From the NCBI GenBank assembly GCA_949987705.1, contig OX465281.1, positions 140,726,876-140,790,875 of the forward strand: a stretch of DNA of 64,000 nucleotides. Reading direction: 5' to 3'. A model generated the notes under the pieces. That model searched no databases and was not told the DNA's origin. It saw only the letters and a program-made list of their open reading frames with translations. Position 1 is the first letter of the stretch. The number at the start of each line of letters is the position of its first letter. Origin of the DNA: Thereva unica (Eukaryota > Arthropoda > Insecta > Diptera > Therevidae). The translations under genes and the position numbers were made by a program. Shown here in pieces: positions 54,035 through 64,000 of the stretch.

Positions 54035-55469
54035 TGTAACGGTCGGTTGAAAATTTATTTTGGGTAAGGGGAAATTATTTTGGAATCACCTTGTAAAAGG
54101 AAATTTTTGTTCTAAATCACTTGGTAGAAAAAAAAGGAAATTTGAAAAGGTTGAAAACGGTAGGCGAGGAAAAAGAACAATGGAAGGGGTTCGGAAAAAA
54201 ATGAGAAGAAAATTGTTTTTGAAAGGAGGAAGTTTGATTTTTTTTGGTTGAAATCGGGATAATTCTTTGGGTTAGATTTTCTTGGACTCGGTCAAAAGTG
54301 CTGCAGTCAAAGAGTGTAACAGTGGTGGCATATAGCCAGAAACCCAAATAATACGATTTATAAATTCTTATCGTGATAAGTGTTGAGGGAAGTCACCTCT
54401 AGACAGCAACACACCTTCAAAATAAAGAATATTGGCTTCAAGGAGAATCCACTCCACCCAGACGACGAGTGATTGTAATGAGCTTGGCGTGGCGGACTTT
54501 AGAAGGAAGTGACTAGGACGTAACCAAAGCATCAGTTTACAATTATCAAAAAAACGTGGTGGTTATGAAGAAAAACGAAGACAATATATACGTGAATGAA
54601 GAAAGTTATTAACCCGTGTGGCTGTGCAGATCCAGCATAGCATATAACTGAAGCAGTTAGATCCAGCCGGGGAAACATCTTGGGCGGTGCATTCCCGTGC
54701 ACATTCAGTACAGAAGTGCAACACCTTTGTTGACGCTAAGGTTAGAGGAGGAATCGAGTAAAGGTACTCTTAGAGGTAAGCGGTGATTAGTAGGATTTAT
54801 TTAAGGTGAAGTGATCTCCTGCGAGGGCTTATACAAAGTGCAGTGTCGCCTCTGGGCATCCTATAGGCGCACTAGTCGTGTATGGTCGAGTGTTTTGGGT
54901 GGCCTCTGGAAGTGGTGCTGGAGGAACGTTGAGGCAAACCACACAGGAAGTTTATTTGAAGACAGTTTGATTCCAAAGGTTTTCCTGTTGGTCGGTGAAG
55001 TTTACTTACCTATACTTTCACAAAGATTCCAAAGCAGAGCCGTTGAAGAATTTTTTTTGACGTACGGCTGTCAATTCGTAGATCAAAGCGACAAAAAAAC
55101 AACTAACTAGCAGTTCCGAAAGAAACAAGTACAAAACACACCCCCTACACTATAATAAAGTATACAAATAATTTTATTGCTTTAATTAATTCCATTTAGT
55201 AAACAAAATAATCATTTTAATCGTAGTTAGTAGTAACTTTAAAATCTTATGTATAAACATTTATGAATTTACTAGCATAAAACCCGCGTGCCTTGCAACG
55301 CCTTTAAATAAAAACTGTTTATTATGTGCAATTTTTTCCTTCAAAAAAAAAAAAAACAAACAAAAAAGTCAGCTGTCTTTATCCCTAAAAGGGTTTATTA
55401 TAGTGCATTTTTTTAATAAATATGGTAAACAAATTGCTGCGTATATTTTGAAGCAGAGATTGGAATGTT

Positions 55470-57010
55470 TATGTCCCCCATTTCACTGCGTTAGGGGATG
55501 AATTTCGAAAAATTGCTTCTTAGTGAATGTCCACGTCATTATAGAGATGCACTGTCAAAATTAAAGCCCTTCAGCTCCAGCGGTTTAGGTTAACCCCATT
55601 TAACCCCCTTAGGGGATAAATTTCAAAAAATCGCTCCTAAGTGGATGTCCACGTCATTATAGGGATACACGGTCAAAATTAAAGCCCTTCAGCTTCAGCG
55701 GTGTGGGTTAACCCCATTTCACCCACTTAGTGGATGAATTTCGAAAAATCGCTTTATAGTGGATGTCCACGCCATTATAGGGATGCACTGTCTAAATTTC
55801 AGCCCTATAGCTATAGCGGTTTGGAAAAACCCCATTTCACCCCCTTAGGGGATGAATTTCGAAAAATCGCTTCTTAGTGGATGTCCACGTCATTAAAGGG
55901 ATGCACTGTCAAAATTTCAGCCTTGCAGCTCCAGCGGTTTGGGTAAACCCTATTTCACCCCCTTAGGGGATGAATTTCGAAAAATCGCTTTATAGTGGAT
56001 GTCCACGCCATTATAGGGATACACTGTCAAAATTTAAGCCCTATAGCTATAGCGGTTTGGAAAAACCATATTTCACCCCCTTAGGGGATAAATTTCGAAA
56101 AATCGCTTCTAAGTGGATGTCCACATCATTATAGGCATGCACTGTCAAAATTTCAGCCCTATAGCTACAGCGGTTTGGGTAAACCCCATTTCACTCCCTT
56201 AGGGGATGAATTTCGAAAAATCGCTTTAATAGTGGAAGACCACGCCATTATAGGGATGCACTGTCAAAATTACAGCCCTATAGCTTTAGCGGTTTGGGTA
56301 AACCCCATTTCACCCCCTTAGGGGATGCATTTCGAAAAATCGCTCTATAGTGGATGTCCACGCCATTATAGGGATGCACTGTCAAAATTTCAGCGCTATA
56401 GCTATAGCGGTTTGGAAAAACCCCATTTCACCCCCTTAGGGGATGAATTTCGAAAAATCGCTTCTTAGTGGATGTCCACATCATTATAGGGATGCACTGT
56501 CAAAATTTCAGCCCTATAGCTCCAGCGGTTTGGGTAAACCCTATTTCACCCCCTTAGGGGATGAATTTCGAAAAATTGCTCTATAGTGGATGTCCACATC
56601 ATTATAGGGATGCACTGTCAAAATTTCAGCCCTATATCAATAGCGGTTTGGAAAAACCCCATTTCACCCCCTTAGGGGATGAATTTCGAAAAATCGCCTT
56701 ATAGTGGATGTCCACGCCATTATAGGGATGCACTGTCAAAATTTCAGCCCTATATCTATAGCGGTTTGGAAAAACTCAATTTCACCCCCTTAGGGGATGA
56801 ATTTCGGAAAATCGCTTCTTAGTGGATGTCCACATCATTATAGGGATGCATTGTCAAAATTTCAGCCCTATAGCTCCAGCGGTTTGGGTAAACCCCATTT
56901 CACTCCCTTTGGGGATGAATTTCGAAAAATCTTTTTAATAGTCGATGACCACGCCATTATAGGGACGCACTGTCAAAATTACAGCCCTTTAGCTCTAGCG
57001 GTTTTGGTTG
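55470..57010. repeat. ~118-bp tandem array, about 13 units
   Basis: Units contain CCCCATTTCACCCCCTTAGG, GGATGAATTTCGAAAAATCG, AGTGGATGTCCACG(T/C)CATTA, GGGATGCACTGTCAAAATT and AGCGGTTTGG. The motif AATTTCGAAAAAT recurs about every 118 bp (55501, 55620, 55738 and on). The units differ from each other more than the two LTRs do, so the array is older than the insertion. Confidence 0.92.
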
Positions 57011-57219
57011 TGCGTTGTCTTTCAGTCAGTTACTTTTTATACAATAGAAAAAAAGTAAAGAAAATAAATCCCCTTACAACTTATTGAACCCCATTTCACC
57101 CCCTTCAACCCTTTTTTCTCCAAAAGAAAATAGCCTATGTCCGTCTCCAAGGTCTAAACTATGTCTGTTGCAAATTTCATCAAAATCGGTCCAGCGGTTT
57201 AGGCGTGAAAGCGTAACAT

Positions 57220-57220
<1 letters not shown>

Positions 57221-57264
<44 letters not shown>
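57221..57264. repeat. (CAGA)n microsatellite
   Basis: Eleven perfect CAGA repeats within the 5' subterminal part of the Helitron, after GGTTTAGGCGTGAAAGCG. Confidence 0.95.
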
Positions 57265-58036
57265 GTTACTTTCACATTTATAATATTAGTAAGGATTTTG
57301 GCTCCTTGTTGGTGATAAGATTTCTATCTTTTGTTGTTGTTTTTCTGGGCAATTGTTCTCCCTGTAAGTAAACTTGTGTATTTGTGATATTGCGTGTAAA
57401 AAAACGAAGAGTACTGGTACCATTACTGCGCGTTTTCTTTTAATTTTAGTGTTCATGCGTATGTAACTATGAGATAGTAATTTTGTTGTAATTGAGCATT
57501 TACTTTGATGTCTGACAAGGACCCTGTAATTATTGTCTTATGAGATTCGAGTTGTCAATTATTCATTGTATGGGTCGTTTTGATGATTGTTCAGATTATT
57601 AAATGATTATAAATACCCAAATGATCATGTGTTAAATTTGGTTGTGGAATGGTTGGGGCGGATGTTTGTTCTTTTCAGGGGTCTTAAGTAGCGCCTTTCC
57701 TTGTCAGCTGGTGGTTACCCATACCATGAGCTGGCAAGGGACTGAACTACAGTGACGCGGCTCAGGCGATGCCTGGCGAAGGATGGAGGTGGAATTCAAG
57801 ATTGCACTGGCACAGGTAAGTGGTGAACCAACCGCGGTAAGCCCCGGCCACACACCCCACGACCCCTCCGGCGAGCTAGATAACTCCGTGTGGCCGGCGT
57901 AGGAGTTCCGGAATTTAGTTTCCTTTCTTATGTATGGTATTGGCTCCTTGGTCATGCTTTTCCGGGCTTATGGCTAAGGGGGTAATACCTCGCATAAGTG
58001 GCGCCCACTATTTTATCGCGCCATTATGCTATTACA

Positions 58037-58055
58037 TAAATGGCGCCCAACGCGG
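58037..58055 (+). promoter_or_regulatory. Primer-binding site (lysine tRNA type)
   Basis: TAAA and then TGGCGCCCAACGCGG directly follow the 5' LTR. TGGCGCCCAAC is the complement-type sequence used by elements primed by tRNA-Lys. Confidence 0.75.
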
Positions 58056-59258
58056 CTTTTAAATCCCGTTAACTGTCCTACACGGACCTTGCAGTTAAAA
58101 TTTTTTTTCTGGTGTTTAGTACCACTTGTGCCTTCACGTACCACGTTTAATTTTTTTGTTTATGGTTCACCACTTTTACCCAGCGCTCGCTGTGGGCTAA
58201 GGTAGTACCGCGAGGCCTTAGTCCTTGTCTGTTTTTCGAATTTTTTTTCAGCATCCTTGTCCAAATTCTATGTGAATTTTTCTTTGTTTTCGCTTTTAGG
58301 CCGACCCTTTATCTTCTGCGGTGACTTCTTCTTTTTGGAGTAGCTTCGAGCCATGCTGACCTTCACGGCTTGCTAACAAGCGGTGTTCGCTTGGCTATGC
58401 GTGCAGGTGTAGTAGTGGTTCATCCCTGTCCTGTTTCTAGGGTCGGCGACTCTGGTATCAGGCGTGATACCGCCTGCCACTGCGTCGGTCCGTGAACAGG
58501 ATCCTCTTTTAATTTTCCTGGTGGACGTTGAAGTTGGTACAAGGGCTTAACCGTCTCTGGTATCAGGCGTGTTACCGCCTGCCACTGCGCCCCTTGCCCT
58601 CCTGATGGTCCATCCAGCTTTTTAAATTCTATTTTTTTGTTTATGTCCCGAGTTTTTTTTCCGTCTGTTCTTCCCTCCTGATTGATTTTCCGAGAGGTAG
58701 CTCAGGTGTGGTTGGACAGCGGACTACTTCTAAATTAGTTTTTATTTTGTCGAAGAAGTTTCCTTCTCTTCGTGTCGATGCGATTTTGGATTTTTGTTTC
58801 TGGCCTTCTTTTGGGTGAGGACCTGAAGCTGTGTCGGCGATGTGGATGACAGTTGGGGATGACTGTGAGTCATAGTCTTCGCCAACTGACATTGACATGC
58901 GGGAGCCCGGAGGGGATTGGCGTCTGCCTCAACCATTCCTAAATCAGTATTAAATCAAAGCATTTAACCACTCACCTACACTAATATATATACACTAATA
59001 CAAACTTGTTGTTTTATCGTTACACACTAATCGGCGTTGATTTTGTTTTCTAGGTACACTCACATAATATCAATATTTACTTGATTTGTTCATAGGCACT
59101 TGTTGTTATACTAATTGCTGTTGATTTTGGTTTCCTTGTAGGGTACATACTCAATCTTACAATTTTATCATCATCCATTTGAATCTATTTTCGCACCAAA
59201 ATTTTTTTTTTCTCTTCGACCCTTCTTGGCGTGTTTGTTGCTACTATCCTAGGTAATC
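58056..59258 (+). other. Leader region without gag
   Basis: There is no ORF resembling gag on the plus strand. A 38-bp text containing TCTGGTATCAGGCGTG and TACCGCCTGCCACTGCG occurs twice (near 58450 and 58556). Open frames on the minus strand at 58641-58936 look random. Confidence 0.6.
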
Positions 59259-59840
59259 ATGGGCGATACTTGCAGACGCACCTATTATGGCCTGCCCATC
59301 ATTCATAAGGTGCTAAGAAGGCCATGTTTATTTTCGGCTTTATCTCCTTTCGCGAAGGAGTTCGTTCCTAAGGCGGACTATCGTCCATCGTCTACTAGTG
59401 CCCATGCTGCTCCTAGGGCTAAACATGTTTCCACTTCACAAACACTGGACGAGGTCGCAGCATTGAGATATCTTTTTAATGCGATGGATGGTTTAACAGA
59501 TAATCCGGGATCGTTCGATACCATTGCATCGAGAGTCCTAATTATATTTAAAGATTTTAAAAATAATTCTGTTGTATTAAGTCAGGCTATGGAGGTTATC
59601 TTCAACCGATGCGTTGCAGAACCGACGTTAGGCATTACGGGAGCTAAATTATACGGGCTGCTGGATTCGTTGAATCCCGAGAAGGGTAGTGCTTTTAGAA
59701 ATCTATTTCGATTAATGTTGGCCTATCAGCAGGGTCTAATTAGTCAGTACGAACCGAACGGTCGTAGGCTGCGAGGTGTCGAGTTATTCTTGTCGGCTGT
59801 ACGTAACCATACCTTCCGCAGACAATTTAGATTATCCTGA
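59259..59840 (+). CDS. MIF4G-like protein encoded inside an LTR retrotransposon
   Basis: 193 codons, intact, no introns, starting MGDTCRRTYY. After a low-complexity N-terminal region (residues 1-65), residues 67-190 resemble the first helical repeats of a MIF4G domain as in PAIP1, MIF4GD and eIF4G. Visible signatures: GLTDNPGSFDTIASRV, AMEVIFNRCVAEP, GITGAKLYGLLD, FRNLFRLML and LRGVELFLS. The frame ends at FRRQFRLS, so the last helices are missing. Host MIF4G proteins bind RNA, eIF4A or PABP in translation. I infer capture of a host transcript by the element. The alternative, an unrelated helical element protein, is less likely but possible. No gag or pol lies nearby. Confidence 0.65.
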   Translation: MGDTCRRTYYGLPIIHKVLRRPCLFSALSPFAKEFVPKADYRPSSTSAHAAPRAKHVSTSQTLDEVAALRYLFNAMDGLTDNPGSFDTIASRVLIIFKDFKNNSVVLSQAMEVIFNRCVAEPTLGITGAKLYGLLDSLNPEKGSAFRNLFRLMLAYQQGLISQYEPNGRRLRGVELFLSAVRNHTFRRQFRLS

Positions 59841-60844
59841 AAAAAATTAAAATAATTATTCTTCAATTTTCCATTATTGTTTTGTTGACATCATTATAGA
59901 AGGTCCAGTTATTACAAAAACCACAACGTCATTGTAAGTTAAATTAATGTGCGTATACTAATTATATCTACGTTTTTTTCTGAAAGATTAGGCACCACCT
60001 CATAATATCGTAGTCCGATGTTAGTTTATAAATTCAGGGTATCCGTTGCTGGTCTCTTCATTCTTCGGTCAGTCTGGAGAATGTCTCTCAGCAGACTGTT
60101 TGGCTGTCGTTCCACCGGAGGGAGTCAATGGCAATGTGGTATTGCTGGAGACTGGCCCGATGGAGCGAAAGCAAACTGGGCTTGTACGTAAATGTTGGGA
60201 GACTTGTGGATATCCGTCGGGGGACAATGTGGTATTGTCTTTCGCCTGGTATTCGCAACCCCAAGTATTTCGTTGGGAGGTTTTCCAGACTGGCCATTGT
60301 AAATTACGATTGCAAATTTGTGCGGTAAGAGCATAGGTGTATATCACGCCAAAGACCTACGTCGTTGATTTCCTCAAGGTTTCCTTTCCATTTTTATAAA
60401 TTTTGGTCAGGCTGTGGGTGTACCTCGGCGAATTAGTTGCCTGTCGTTCTACTGGGGTGAGTCACATGCAATGTGGGATTGCGTGGGATTGACTCCACGG
60501 AACGAGAGGAAACCGGTTCTGGCGAGAATATCTGTAAGTTTACAGGAACCGGAGGGGGACAATATGGAATTGCCTTCAGCCGGATCCTGGTACTTTCAGA
60601 TATTCTTCCGAGTGATCTACTGACTGCTCCACCTTTTCCAAAAGTTGGCGTAAGCACTCCTCTAACCTCGTTCCTAGTTACTCTTTTACCTGTGTTGAAG
60701 CCCGGCTAGCTCACTAGAACATGAGACTCCTATTCTCAGGTCGTGAGTCGAGTCCCACATTGGCGCCAAAGATATTAGACCTACGGTGACCGTTTTTTTC
60801 GGCTCCTCACTGCCTCGCGAGTCGGCCTTGTGGACCCGAGGGTA
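59841..60844 (+). other. 3' internal region with repeated CAATGTGGTATTG motif
   Basis: No ORF. The motif (A/G)CAATGTGG(T/G)ATTG or close variants (ACAATATGGAATTG) occurs near 60127, 60225, 60470 and 60559, each followed by text such as GGAGACTGG or GCCTGG and a GGGGGAC or similar. The outer element carries the same motif in its equivalent region. The last 145 bp are shared with the outer element up to the LTR. Confidence 0.7.
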
Positions 60845-62824
60845 TGTAACGGTCGGTTGAAAATTTATTTTGGGTAAGGGGAAATTATTTTGGAATCACC
60901 TTGTAAAAGGAAATTTTTGTTCTAAATCACTTGGTAGAAAAAAAAGGAAATTTGAAAAGGTTGAAAACGGTAGGCGAGGAAAAAGAACAATGGAAGGGGT
61001 TCGGAAAAAAATGAGAAGAAAATTGTTTTTGAAAGGAGGAAGTTTGATTTTTTTTGGTTGAAATCGGGATAATTCTTTGGGTTAGATTTTCTTGGACTCG
61101 GTCAAAAGTGCTGCAGTCAAAGAGTGTAACAGTGGTGGCATATAGCCAGAAACCCAAATAATACGATTTATAAATTCTTATCGTGATAAGTGTTGAGGGA
61201 AGTCACCTCTAGACAGCAACACACCTTCAAAATAAAGAATATTGGCTTCAAGGAGAATCCACTCCACCCAGACGACGAGTGATTGTAATGAGCTTGGCGT
61301 GGCGGACTTTAGAAGGAAGTGACTAGGACGTAACCAAAGCATCAGTTTACAATTATCAAAAAAACGTGGTGGTTATGAAGAAAAACGAAGACAATATATA
61401 CGTGAATGAAGAAAGTTATTAACCCGTGTGGCTGTGCAGATCCAGCATAGCATATAACTGAAGCAGTTAGATCCAGCCGGGGAAACATCTTGGGCGGTGC
61501 ATTCCCGTGCACATTCAGTACAGAAGTGCAACACCTTTGTTGACGCTAAGGTTAGAGGAGGAATCGAGTAAAGGTACTCTTAGAGGTAAGCGGTGATTAG
61601 TAGGATTTATTTAAGGTGAAGTGATCTCCTGCGAGGGCTTATACAAAGTGCAGTGTCGCCTCTGGGCATCCTATAGGCGCACTAGTCGTATATGATCGAG
61701 TGTTTTGGGTGGCCTCTGGAAGTGGTGCTGGAGGAACGTTGAGGCAAACCACACAGGAAGTTTATTTGAAGACAGTTTGATTCCAAAGGTTTTCCTGTTG
61801 GTCGGTGAAGTTTACTTACCTATACTTTCACAAAGATTCCAAAGCAGAGCCGTTGAAGAATTTTTTTTGACGTACGGCTGTCAATTCGTAGATCAAAGCG
61901 ACAAAAAAACAACTAACTAGCAGTTCCGCTGCAAGAAACAAGTACAAAACACACCCCCTACACTATAATAAAGTATACAAATAATTTTATTGCTTTAATT
62001 AATTCCATTTAGTAAACAAAATAATCATTTTAATCGTAGTTAGTAGTAACTTTAAAATTTTATGTATAAACATTTATGAATTTATTTTGGCTCCTTGTTG
62101 GTGATAAGATTTCTATCTTTTGTTGTTGTTTTTCTGGGCAATTGTTCTCCCTGTAAGTAAACTTGTGTATTTGTGATATTGCGTGTAAAAAACGAAGAGT
62201 ACTGGTACCATTACTGCGCGTTTTCTTTTAATTTTAGTGTTCATGCGTATGTAACTATGAGATAGTAATTTTGTTGTAATTGAGCATTTACTTTGATGTC
62301 TGACAAGGACCCTGTAATTATTGTCTTATGAGATTCGAGTTGTCAATTATTCATTGTATGGGTCGTTTTGATGATTGTTCAGATTATTAAATGATTATAA
62401 ATACCCAAATGATCATGTGTTAAATTTGGTTGTGGAATGGTTGGGGCGGATGTCTGTTCTTTTCAGGGGTCTTAAGTAGCGCCTTTCCTTGTCAGCTGGT
62501 GGTTACCCATACCATGAGCTGGCAAGGGACTGAACTACAGTGACGCGGCTCAGGCGATGCCTGGCGAAGGATGGAGGTGGAATTCAAGATTGCACTGGCA
62601 CAGGTAAGTGGTGAACCAACCGCGGTAAACCCCGGCCACACACCCCACGACCCCTCCGGCGAGCTAGATAACTCCGTGTGGCCGGCGTAGGAGTTCCGGA
62701 ATTTAGTTTCCTTTCTTATGTATGGTATTAGCTCCTTGGTCATGCTTTTCCGGGCTTATGGCTAAGGGGGTAATACCTCGTATAAGTGGCGCCCACTATT
62801 TTATCGCGCCATTATGCTATTACA
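60845..62824 (+). repeat. 3' LTR of the inner element (1980 bp)
   Basis: Matches the 5' LTR from TGTAACGG to GCTATTACA and lacks the Helitron, so it preserves the original insertion site at 62094/62095. The frames within it, such as the lysine-rich one near 60870, occur identically in both LTRs and show no domain. Confidence 0.95.
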
Positions 62825-62828
62825 ATAC

Positions 62829-64000
62829 TCAGCACGGCTGCGTAGCATTCGAGCTCAGTAATGGTGTAGTTCCGTTGTGCTCCGTTCAATTTCTTGGACA
62901 TATAAGCAATTGGATGTTCTCCTCCATCCATGTCCTTTTGAAAGAGCACACTATTTACACCAGTCCTGCTGGCATCGCACTGAATATAAAAATGCTTAGA
63001 AAAATCTGGAGTGACTAAAAGGGGAGCTTCTGTCATCAGCTTTTTCAAAGTCTCGAACGTCTGCTGGGCCTCATCATTCCAACTAAAAGGTTTAGCCTTC
63101 AAACAATCCGTGATTGGAGAAGCCACGCTAGCATAATTGGGGATGAAACGCTGATACCATCCGGTCATACCCAAGAATCTCCGGGTCTGCTTATGAGACT
63201 TCGGAGTCGGGAATTCCGAGATGGCCGTCACCTTGTTAGGATCCGTTTTCAGTGTCCCATCACCAATTATGAAGCCGAGATACTTGACTTCAGTCACGCA
63301 GAATTTGCTTTTAGCCAGATTGAGTGTTAACCCCGCACGACGGAGACAGCTGGCAACTTCATCTAAAAGCTTTAGGTGGGAGTCGAAGTCAGGTGAAACT
63401 ATGAGCAGGTCGTCCAGATAAACAAAAACGTTTTCACGTAAATGACCCGGGATGGCTTTATCCATCAAGCGACACATGCGCTGTGGGGCATTGCATAAGC
63501 CGAAAGGCATGACTGTGAACTGGTACAGGGGACGACCGGGGACAGTGAAAGCTGTCCGCTCTCGCGACTTCTTCTCTAACGGAATTTGCCAGAAGGCGTC
63601 TTTAAGGTCTAAACTCGTGATGAACTTGGTGTCTTGAAGACGACCAAGAAGACCATCAATATCTGGAAGGGGATAGGCGTCTTTAACAGTGACACTATTG
63701 ACCTTGCGAGAGTCAAGGCACAGGCGGACCTTACCTGGTTTACGAACCAAAACCACTGGAGAATTCCAAGGACTGTTCGATGTCTCAATCAACCCCAGAG
63801 CCAACATCCTGTCCAACTCACCATACATCAGCTGTTGTACGGCGGGTGAAACCGGATAATGCCTCTGTTTAATGGGAACTGAGTCACCAGTGTCAATGAC
63901 ATGTTCCTCCAGGTTAGTCTTTCCCAATCCTAAGACTTCGAAAGAGGGAAACCTGGCCTTGACCTGCTCCAACCGTTCGCTTTGCAATGACGTTAAGTCG
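62829..64000 (-). pseudogene. Reverse transcriptase of the outer Osvaldo/Ulysses-like element (runs off window)
   Basis: An open minus-strand frame of about 390 codons reaches the window edge. RT motifs: LDSRKVNSVTVKDAYPLPDI, LDLKDAFWQIPLEKKSRERT, MPFGLCNAPQRMCRLMD and the intact catalytic box YLDDLLIVS (about 63420). The connection follows (KYLGFIIGDG, RRFLGMTGWYQRFIPNYASV). RNase H starts with CDASRTGVNSVLFQ. It ends at AAVLSI, where the inner LTR element is inserted, and continues at 54030. No stop is visible in this part. The full gene is broken by the insertion and by the integrase deletion. Confidence 0.92.

Larger units (their letters stand above)
55272..57295 (-). mobile_element. 2024-bp non-autonomous Helitron inside the 5' LTR
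   Basis: On the minus strand it begins TCCTTACTAATATTATAAAT and ends GCGGGTTTTATGCTAG. The 3' LTR shows the empty site GAATTTA|TTTTGG (62094/62095), exactly the A|T target expected. The core is a tandem array of about 118-bp units, and a (CAGA)n run lies near the 5' end. It has no Rep or helicase. Its 3' end resembles that of the helicase-bearing fragment at 39260. Confidence 0.95.
54035..58036 (+). repeat. 5' LTR of the inner element (1978 bp plus Helitron)
   Basis: Starts TGTAACGGTCGGTTGAAAAT, ends CGCCATTATGCTATTACA. Excluding the Helitron 55272-57295 it aligns with the 3' LTR throughout, with about eight substitutions and a few small indels noticed by eye (for example TCCGAAAGAA versus TCCGCTGCAAGAA near 55117). 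A second TGGCGCCC octamer lies near its end (58002), 39 bp before the true primer site. Confidence 0.93.
54035..62824 (+). mobile_element. Gag-pol-less LTR element with MIF4G-like ORF
   Basis: Long LTRs (54035-58036 including a 2-kb Helitron, and 60845-62824) are flanked by ATAC (54031-54034 and 62825-62828). A lysine-type primer-binding site TGGCGCCCAACG follows the 5' LTR at 58041. The 2.8-kb interior contains no gag, protease, RT or integrase text. The only convincing ORF is the MIF4G-like one at 59259-59840. The 3' internal region is homologous to that of the outer element. It is therefore a non-autonomous derivative that was presumably copied by its autonomous relatives. Confidence 0.9.
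50587..64000 (-). mobile_element. Osvaldo/Ulysses-like Ty3/gypsy element, split by a related element
   Basis: On the minus strand: RT (64000-62829, continuing off the window), RNase H, partial integrase (54034-53008), a 3' untranslated region (53007-52294) and the 3' LTR (52293-50587). The block 54035-62824 is a later LTR insertion flanked by ATAC. The two outer halves rejoin in frame at the RT/RNase H boundary. Long LTRs, a start TGTAACGG and homology to the inner element's ends place both in one family. The name Osvaldo/Ulysses is inference from LTR length, 4-bp duplications and the lysine-type primer site of the inner copy. Confidence 0.85.

Noticed and set aside
54060..54251. Lysine-rich ORF present twice (also 60870-61061)
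   Set aside because: Identical because it lies in the two LTRs; no start context, no domain, and an opposite-strand frame is equally open.
55470..57010. CRISPR-like regular array
   Set aside because: Units of about 118 bp are contiguous with no unique spacers, in a eukaryotic Helitron.
58641..58936. Possible minus-strand gene in the inner LTR element
   Set aside because: Two overlapping frames of similar length on the antisense strand, no recognisable motif; likely chance.

Overview
This is an insect genomic window, most likely from a fly (Diptera). That rests on A+T-rich DNA, two spliced host genes with introns of about 52 bp, and an LTR family resembling Osvaldo/Ulysses. I see only two convincing host genes: LSm6 (17931-18223, +, two exons) and a small secreted histidine-rich protein (30469-30940, -, two exons). 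Nearly everything else is transposable elements, many nested several layers deep. Many insertion boundaries can be read to the base from target-site duplications (TSDs).

Region by region: (1) 2.1-12.3 kb. A ~130-bp satellite array is split by an 8.7-kb LOA-like non-LTR element (2539-11248, -, 14-bp TSD). That element was itself hit by a 4-bp-TSD MITE, a 5'-truncated CR1/Jockey-group element and a hAT element. (2) 12.3-16.4 kb. A hAT-like MITE is interrupted by a Ty3/gypsy element with near-identical LTRs that lacks most of its RT and RNase H. (3) 17.9-27.9 kb. LSm6 is followed 60 bp later by a Tc1-like transposon. The Tc1 is filled by one PIF/Harbinger element, which holds a second, two-gene Harbinger. 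A Helitron carrying a 128-bp satellite sits in one Tc1 terminal repeat. (4) 27.9-33.9 kb. Hairpin MITEs, an interleaved inverted-repeat complex, the secreted-protein gene and tRNA-like dispersed repeats. (5) 33.9-46.8 kb. Fragments of BEL/Pao are broken by a hAT element (itself holding a truncated LOA-like element), a Helitron helicase fragment, a Foldback-like element with 140-bp repeats and another hAT. (6) 47.1-50.6 kb. Two non-LTR elements in tandem. (7) 50.6-64.0 kb. An Osvaldo/Ulysses-like LTR element on the - strand runs off the window. Its pol is split at the RT/RNase H boundary by a second member of the same family (54035-62824, +). The inner element has no gag-pol. Its only good ORF looks like a MIF4G domain (eIF4G/PAIP1 type), a candidate host-gene capture. 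Its 5' LTR alone carries a 2-kb Helitron, so its 3' LTR preserves the exact empty site.

How the parts relate: the intact-looking functions are housekeeping RNA metabolism (LSm6) and one secreted protein. Among the mobile elements, most coding copies are broken, while several non-autonomous copies have clean boundaries, so they were probably moved by enzymes supplied from elsewhere. At least two ORFs are broken only by single-base changes in A-runs, which could be assembly error.

Limits: all boundaries and identities were read by eye. Clade names for non-LTR elements are tentative. No database search was possible.
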